From Phoronis ovalis (taxonomy: Eukaryota; Phoronida; Phoronidae): 12,385 nucleotides of DNA. The stretch lies in NCBI GenBank assembly GCA_028565635.1, contig JAOXYB010045581.1:1-12385 (forward strand), read 5' to 3'. Both the position numbers and the translations under genes were made by a program. Under the pieces are notes generated by a model, which made no database searches, was not told the DNA's origin, and was given only the letters and a program-made list of their open reading frames with translations. Of the stretch, positions 9,001 through 12,385 are shown one piece after another. The stretch's first letter is position 1; each line of letters begins with the position of its first letter.

Positions 9001-12000
9001 GTCAGATCCAGGTCTAAAAACATTTTAATTCAAAAATCCTATATTTGAAAAAATCAAACATATATACATTTTCAAATATCTCTACGTGTTATTTGACTTT
9101 TCCAAGTTCAATTTTTTATAACAAATTGGAAAAATGGTTCTGAGAGCCAAAAATCATGTTGGTTGTTTTAATTTGGGAGAATATTTGCGTAATTATCAGG
9201 TCTCTGTCATAGATTACTCCAAACTAGTTCCAACTGGCATTAAAATTTCCAAGTTACATATATGCCTTAGTTGTACATTGCTATATTTAAATGTGTACAG
9301 TTCAGTACCTAATCCTGTACAAATAATCATTGGATGGATTTGTTTAAAATTATTGCCTAGTATACATATAGTAAGATTTGTTTATAAAATTATTGCCTGC
9401 ATAGTTTGGAACAAAGTGATTTTTGCACAGGTCCACCTAACACAAGTCTGGATGGCTACGTTGTTGCTTTATACAATGGTAGAGATGGAAAGATGTATTA
9501 TCATATGCGTTTAAGAAAAGAGCATAGGACTAATTTAGCGGGTTATTTTCTTATGGGATCCAAGAATGTTCAAGGTACAGACTTAGAAATAAAGCTGATG
9601 GTAAGTATTGAATGTGAATAATCAGCATAAAGAAAGACTTTATAAGGCTAAGTTTGAGTTGTCACTCAATTCTTGAAAAATGTGCATTACATTGTGTGAA
9701 ATGTATGAAGTTTAATTAACGTGTAAACACATCCTATAAAAATCATTAGTTACATCCTATGGGAGAATCCAGTAGATCAGAATTCGTGCTAACTATATTT
9801 TTAGAATTAAGTAAAAATTATACATTTGGAATTAATTGATAATAAGTTGGATGGGATGGGATTGGATTGGTATTCAAATGGTTGCACATTTGATGACTTA
9901 TCTGTGATAATACCGGGTATTAATATAGGAAAATTATGTATTAACTCAAGCAAAACATGTGTTGTCATGTGTTCCCTGTCAAATCATACGATGCGACTGT
10001 TTTAACTCCTTTCGCACAATCTAAACAATATGTGCAGCCAATTAGCTTCCACTTTCTCATGTATGGCATAACCCATGATACCACATGCAGTGTTGTGGTT
10101 GGCATGATAATTCTGCTATTAAAAGGTCAGACATTTATCTCTTTTTTTTTGTTTTGTTTATACTTTGTTTTGTGAGGACTGATATTTGGGAATATTTATA
10201 ATGGGGACAGAAGCTAGGTCAACAAAATGAGGGCTGTCAGTGATCCTTACAGTAGGAAAAAAATATTCTTGAAAATTGAAATGTTGAATTATGCAACATT
10301 ACTTGAAGTTATACAGAAAGGGGAACAACATCTTCCAAATTTGTATGAAAGAATAATTTTGAATGAAATTGCACAGTTGTACAGTATGGTTGGTTGCATG
10401 CTTAGATTTCTTAGTAATCTTTGTGTCATTTTTGGATGGGAAAGTATACTTAAGCGTAGTCCAGAAATTGTTTTATTGGAAGTAGGCATTATCGAGGTTG
10501 TCATTAACTTATTTGGTTAGTAGTGTTTTTGGCTTCAGTAAGTAATTTGTTATGTTTATCAGAATACTTATCCATTTTAACTCGACATCAGTCTTATTTT
10601 CTTAAGTGGACTTTGTTGCTAGCTAGACTGCTTCCAGCAGCTCTTCTAACCATCACTTAACAACTAGTCAATTACAGGAAATGAGGCAATAAGTACATGG
10701 TCATATGTGTCAGAAAATTAGAATAATATGTGTGCCTATATAAGCTCTTAACTTGTCTGTTTGAAACTAAGCTATGAATACATATTACCCTTTAAATGGC
10801 ATTATGGGCATTTCTCAAAAAGATAGAGGCATTGGTTGTGTTTGCGATCACTTGTCTCAAGTAGTCACATGACCTTTCACCTAAGTCTTTAGGAACAAAC
10901 TATGTACGGTCACATACTACACTGCTTTCAGATAGGGGGAACTAGATGGAAACAATCTTGTTCAACTAGGAGTACAATCATGCTTGTCAGTATTTGCAAT
11001 AACTTGGTATTATGGTATGTTAGGTATGTACATGTACTAAAAGCATAGCATCGATCGCATGTTCGGCAAGCCAAACTCTTATTTTATCAGTATGCAGTTT
11101 TCAGTCTGTTAATGTTGGTCTGTAATTTTTTTCCTCTTTAATATCACTAACTTATAAAATTCATCTGTTCAGTTAAAAAGTACAATTTTTCAGGGTGTTA
11201 TTCAAAATGGCATTGATGCTATAACTCTGTATGATGGTCGAGGACTTTCTTTTGATTCTAAACGTTTCGATAAAACTGGTCTTAAAGATGCTGTAGTATA
11301 CAGTAAATATAGCCGAGATGAAATGATAGAAGGATTCTTTGAAGATTTGATGCTGGATAAGAAGCATAAACACGAGGATGCAGAGTATGTTATGTTTTCT
11401 TTAGTGTTAAATAATATGATTAATCATGTGTGTTATTGTTATGAGGCCCCTTTGTCAGAAGCATTATAAAGTTACAATCCCATAAATCCTGGTTTATGAA
11501 AGCATAATGCATTGCCAGAAAAAATCTTAACTCTACGATACGTCTATCTTACACAGTTATGGATTTTTAACTTTATGATGTTTCCAGCAACAGGCCCCTT
11601 GTATAATGAAGTCTTTTTATTACCTTAATTACCCTGAATGTCCAATTAAATTTTTCTTCTAAAATGGGCAATTACTTATATATCTGTCTGTTCTAACTAG
11701 TTTAACTTTAATCATTTCTGCTAAAAAATGTGAAATTTATTGATTTTTCTTTGTTTCTAATTTGTTTTAAATTGACAAAATTGTTTTCAGGACAGTATTT
11801 TCTTATGACATATTAGAGTTTACTAAGGTATTAATTTTTGTAGCTTTCATCTTGGAGAAGAAACTTTGAGTCGATGTGGCTGTGATAAGTACCGTAATGC
11901 TTCATGTTTTATGATGACATCACCAACTCCTGGTATGTGTTTAACTTTTTGTGCATCAAGGATCATGGTGATAGAAGCTTTTGTGTAAAGATTAAAAATA

Positions 12001-12385
12001 TTGTAGCATTTCTTCCTAAAATTATGTTTAATAGTAAGTTCTAACCCAGTACCAAATATTTTGTAATCGTTTGTGGTTTTGAGATTAAACTGTTTACATT
12101 TACCAGCAACAGATATCCGTTAATTGTTAACATCAGAATTCCCAGTTTTAAAAACAGGGATTATATATTTCATGTTATAGTAATTAATTGTACTGTGAAA
12201 TTTCAAATCCAATCTTTAAAGTGCCCAATGAAAATTATGCAGATGGTAGTATGATGCCAATTTTGCCACATTGTTTGCTGGTGTGCTACTGATAACGCAT
12301 AATATTTACAGGATCAAAAAATATGTGCCCACAGGAACAGTATTCTGCACCCTTTCAGCTAAAGCTGATTAATGCAGAATGTAGC
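2852..12385 (+). CDS. Partial spliced gene for a tandem lamin-tail-domain (LTD)-like repeat protein; join of eight exons
   Basis: Join 2852-3064, 3584-3894, 4143-4298, 4662-4857, 9431-9600, 11194-11384, 11844-11932, 12312-12385 (continues past the window). All junctions are GT/AG and phases agree, giving about 466 stop-free codons. The product has repeated modules with INE(V/F), EFIEL, L(N/D)GY, GYFL(I/M)G, GVIQNGIDA, DAVVY, (S/T)(I/L)SRC and TPG, in the same order in modules B and C. This order resembles the lamin-tail-domain superfamily (Pfam LTD) as found in bacterial and invertebrate secreted multi-domain proteins. The family is a beta-sandwich, usually about 100-130 residues; here each module is about 180-187. 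Cys pairs (CX22-23C) and sequons (NNT, NTS, NCT, NKT, NAS) suggest secretion or an ectodomain. No catalytic motif is visible, so a structural or binding role is more likely than an enzyme; this is inference. N- and C-termini lie outside. Confidence 0.85.
3065..3583 (+). other. Intron 519 bp at the module A/B boundary
   Basis: A phase-1 intron at the TP-G turn, GT...CAG. The donor region contains a short imperfect duplication (CCAGGTATATTTGT and CCAGGATATTTGT). The rest is plain A+T-rich sequence with a T-rich acceptor tract; nothing else was seen. Confidence 0.85.
3584..3894 (+). CDS. Exon: first two thirds of LTD module B (phase 1 in, phase 0 out)
   Basis: This is the clearest LTD-like exon in the window. 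It opens with a split Gly codon, KANNC and a short linker, then RPVLINEVNAD, KEFIELYDGG, ELNGYALVLFN, LNGYFTDIRGYFLIGG, GVKGVDITINK and GVIQNGIDAVAIYN. The INE...EFIEL pair and the GYFLIG and IQNGIDAVA strands are the family's core. The acceptor TTTCAG and donor GTAAGT are near consensus. All of this sits in one exon, while the same part of module C is spread over three. Sequons are NCT and NKT. Confidence 0.92.
3895..4142 (+). other. Intron 248 bp within module B
   Basis: A phase-0 intron from GTAAGT to GTTATAG. It interrupts module B after AIYN. No repeat was recognised inside. Confidence 0.85.
4143..4298 (+). CDS. Exon: middle of LTD module B (phase 0 in and out)
   Basis: Exactly 52 codons. 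It contains the conserved NDLVDAVVYGTG strand followed by SKLLPNQVPIE and ends NEKFK. The motif aligns with NNTIDFIVYG of module A and LKDAVVYS of module C. The acceptor is GTTATAG and the donor AAG|GTAATA. Being symmetric (0-0), it could be skipped without changing frame, although this would remove a core strand of the module. Confidence 0.88.
4305..4347 (+). repeat. R1 core fragment
   Basis: CTACTAGCGGCCATG with flanking bases resembles the CGACTGGTGGCCATG landmark of R1. It is short and diverged. Confidence 0.5.
4478..4500 (+). repeat. R1 core fragment
   Basis: GACCAACTGGAGGCCATG followed by TTTGA resembles the R1 core. It is short and diverged. Confidence 0.45.
4662..4857 (+). CDS. Exon: end of LTD module B joined to start of module C (phase 0 in, phase 1 out)
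   Basis: Starts KGEKSISRC and runs through the DPTPRG turn, which ends module B. It continues without an intron through ENIC, a linker and PKVLINEFDSD, and ends at EFIELR with a split Gly. This is the only module boundary in the window lacking the phase-1 intron at the TP-G turn. SRC to ENIC is CX22C. The acceptor is TTTCAG and the donor CGAG|GTATGA. The following intron (4573 bp) interrupts module C just after its EFIEL strand, where module B has none. Confidence 0.9.
6177..6355 (+). repeat. a/b repeat, copy 2, order b then a
   Basis: Block b (6177-6266) starts GAGGAAGAGCTTCTATTT and contains TAAATAAAGATCTTTA. Block a (6275-6355) contains CAGAATATTACATTC and GTCATTAAGTGCA. Block order is swapped relative to 286-486. 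Confidence 0.7.
6629..6670 (+). repeat. Direct repeat, copy 1 (42 bp)
   Basis: Starts ATGCCCTTGAAATTG and ends CATTCAAAGTGA. It differs at about two positions from 7663-7704, so it brackets the C-rich composite region. Confidence 0.85.
6731..6793 (+). repeat. Left arm of an inverted repeat
   Basis: Matches the reverse complement of 7243-7305 over about 63 bases at roughly 80% by eye, including AGGGATCATCTCAAAAG and TCACAATGAC. It ends next to a long G run. Confidence 0.75.
6891..7137 (+). repeat. C-rich motif cluster, four copies of GCACCCCC..TTTTGAA
   Basis: Copies lie near 6891-6907, 6916-6930, 6945-6963 and 7118-7137. The first three are 24 and 30 bases apart. On the other strand they form G runs. 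The short minus-strand open frames here translate these repeats and are not considered genes. Confidence 0.8.
7243..7305 (-). repeat. Right arm of an inverted repeat
   Basis: Partner of 6731-6793. The interior is about 450 bp and contains the C-rich motif cluster. Confidence 0.75.
7663..7704 (+). repeat. Direct repeat, copy 2 (42 bp)
   Basis: Partner of 6629-6670 (about 40 of 42 positions identical). The two copies are about 1.03 kb apart. Confidence 0.85.
7787..7877. repeat. Short tandem repeat, 30-31 bp, about three degenerate units
   Basis: Units start at 7787, 7818 and 7848 with TATCTGTAC or TATCTCTACT. The middle unit is 30 bp and ends CCATTCGG. Translations on either strand show a repeated short motif (PHGIST, PFGIST), which is why an open frame persists here. 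Confidence 0.65.
8001..8036 (+). repeat. Block b fragment of the a/b repeat
   Basis: ATATTTGAGGAAGTACTTG continued by TATTTTTGTAAA matches 371-395. It is only the first part of block b. Confidence 0.5.
8348..8812 (+). repeat. R1 repeat copy with its middle replaced
   Basis: The head (8348-8400) matches 1991-2050 and the tail (8628-8812) carries GTGGCCATGTTTTTCC, GAAAGATGAAGCG, GATTTGAAGGTGGATTT, TTGAAAAGTGGATCA and CATCAAGCTGTTTTTG. Bases 8401-8627 do not match the R1 middle, so this copy suffered a deletion with insertion, or is two juxtaposed fragments. Confidence 0.7.
9041..9079. repeat. Perfect 11-bp inverted repeat
   Basis: ATATTTGAAAA at 9041-9051 pairs with TTTTCAAATAT at 9069-9079 across a 17-base loop. 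It is A+T-rich, so it may be chance. Confidence 0.6.
9431..9600 (+). CDS. Exon: LTD module C, L-D-G-Y to G-Y-F-L segment (phase 1 in, phase 0 out)
   Basis: Completes the split Gly and reads GPPNTSLDGYVVALYNG, then a basic stretch, NLAGYFLMGSKNVQGTDLEIK. It aligns with ELNGYALVLFN and GYFLIGG..GVKGVDI of module B. It restores the frame left by the exon ending at 4857, which is the main evidence that the 4.6 kb intron is real. The acceptor is TTTTGCACAG and the donor ATG|GTAAGT. It carries one sequon (NTS). Confidence 0.9.
9601..11193 (+). other. Intron 1593 bp within module C
   Basis: A phase-0 intron between LEIKLM and GVIQNG, with GTAAGT donor and TTTTTCAG acceptor. It contains a small GGGAT-type tandem stretch (about 9847-9869) and a 97-codon open frame at 10227-10520 of unknown meaning. 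No R1 or a/b copy was recognised. Confidence 0.85.
11194..11384 (+). CDS. Exon: LTD module C, IQNG to DAVVY segment (phase 0 in, phase 2 out)
   Basis: Begins GVIQNGIDAITLYDGRG, nearly identical to GVIQNGIDAVAIYN of module B, continues to TGLKDAVVYS and ends in a strongly charged, His-containing stretch (KKHKHEDA). Module C therefore carries in one exon what module B splits after IYN. The acceptor TTTTTCAG is strong; the donor is GA|GTATGT. The phase-2 junction completes an Asp codon with the first base of the next exon. Confidence 0.9.
11385..11843 (+). other. Intron 459 bp within module C
   Basis: A phase-2 intron, GTATGT to TTGTAG. A second acceptor-like TTGTTTTCAG at 11781-11790 was considered and rejected (see rejected items). 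Otherwise it is A+T-rich with nothing recognised. Confidence 0.8.
11844..11932 (+). CDS. Exon: C-terminal end of LTD module C (phase 2 in, phase 1 out)
   Basis: Reads FHLGEETLSRCGCDKY, then NASC, and ends TSPTPG with the Gly codon split, the same phase-1 site as after module A. It has the conserved SRC Cys plus an extra pair (CX7C) not present in modules A and B, which could form a second disulfide. The acceptor is TTTTTGTAG and the donor CCTG|GTATGT. Confidence 0.88.
11933..12311 (+). other. Intron 379 bp at the module C/D boundary
   Basis: A phase-1 intron at the TP-G turn, at the same position and phase as the module A/B intron. It contains nothing else recognisable. Confidence 0.85.
12312..12385 (+). 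CDS. Exon: start of LTD module D (phase 1 in, cut by the window edge)
   Basis: Completes the split Gly, then SKNMCPQEQ, a linker, QLKLINAECS and the window end. KNMC lines up with ANNC and ENIC of the other module starts (CX23C from the SRC of module C), and LKLINAE matches PVLINEV and KVLINEF. The acceptor is ATTTACAG. The gene therefore continues to at least a fourth module. Confidence 0.8.

Larger units (their letters stand above)
4858..9430 (+). other. Large intron 4573 bp within module C
   Basis: A phase-1 intron splitting a Gly codon right after EFIELR. It is inferred because frame and module order are restored only at 9431. It holds a possible alternative terminal exon (4979-5175, see findings), plain A+T-rich DNA with nothing recognised (about 5180-6175), the a/b repeat copy 2, the C-rich composite repeat, a 30-bp tandem repeat, a b fragment (8001-8036), an R1 copy, and an inverted repeat at 9041-9079. 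No complete transposon gene was seen. Confidence 0.8.

Noticed and set aside
9134-9514. 126-codon open frame overlapping the start of the 9431 exon
   Set aside because: It uses a different frame from the well supported exon, is hydrophobic and Ile/Val/Leu-rich as expected from A+T-rich DNA, and shows no family motif.
9847-9869. GGGAT/GGATT run considered as a telomere-like repeat
   Set aside because: Only about four imperfect short units, not the TTAGGG unit; treated as simple sequence.
11173-11373. Minus-strand 66-codon open frame
   Set aside because: It is the antisense shadow of the exon at 11194-11384.
11791-11827. Possible small extra exon after TTGTTTTCAG and before GTATTA
   Set aside because: It is 37 bases long, so inclusion shifts the frame of the exon at 11844, and the intron left between them would be only 16 bases. 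Retaining the sequence through to 11844 gives a stop soon after.

Overview
This is an A+T-rich invertebrate animal genomic window, and a mollusc (perhaps bivalve) is my best guess. That guess rests on the gene type, the intron-exon layout with GT/AG junctions, and the abundance of short degenerate repeats. It is an inference from style, not from a database match. I see no bacterial operon, CRISPR array, RNA gene or intact transposon.

The only convincing gene is on the + strand. It is the middle part of a large spliced gene for a protein of tandem lamin-tail-domain (LTD)-like modules. Eight exons can be chained without a frame break: 2852-3064, 3584-3894, 4143-4298, 4662-4857, 9431-9600, 11194-11384, 11844-11932 and 12312-12385 (open at the window edge). 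Together they give about 466 codons: the tail of module A, complete modules B and C (about 180-187 residues each), and the start of module D. Each module runs: a Cys-containing linker, an INE...EFIEL strand pair, L(N/D)GY, GYFL(I/M)G, GVIQNGIDA, a DAVVY or FIVYG strand, a (S/T)(I/L)SRC motif, a TPG-type turn, then the next Cys. The module-end Cys pair is spaced CX22-23C in all three cases. With several N-glycosylation sequons this suggests an extracellular, disulfide-bonded protein. No start codon, signal peptide or true 3' end is in the window.

Layout. 1-2851 is presumed intron (or 5' flank) filled with diverged copies of an interspersed repeat, here called R1, partly in a tandem array of roughly 300-320 bp units. 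2852-4857 holds four closely spaced exons. 4858-9430 is a 4.6 kb intron that splits module C. It contains a permuted repeat (blocks a/b), a composite C-rich repeat with inverted arms (about 6480-7710), a short 30-bp tandem repeat (7787-7877) and an interrupted R1 copy (8348-8812). 9431-12385 holds the remaining four exons, separated by introns of 1593, 459 and 379 bp.

The points most worth a second look are: intron positions that differ between the sister modules; the CX22-23C signature; a possible alternative terminal exon (4979-5175) that would add a hydrophobic, membrane-helix-like tail in frame; the base-paired head of the R1 repeat; and the block-permuted a/b repeat. None of these amounts to a demonstrated new system.
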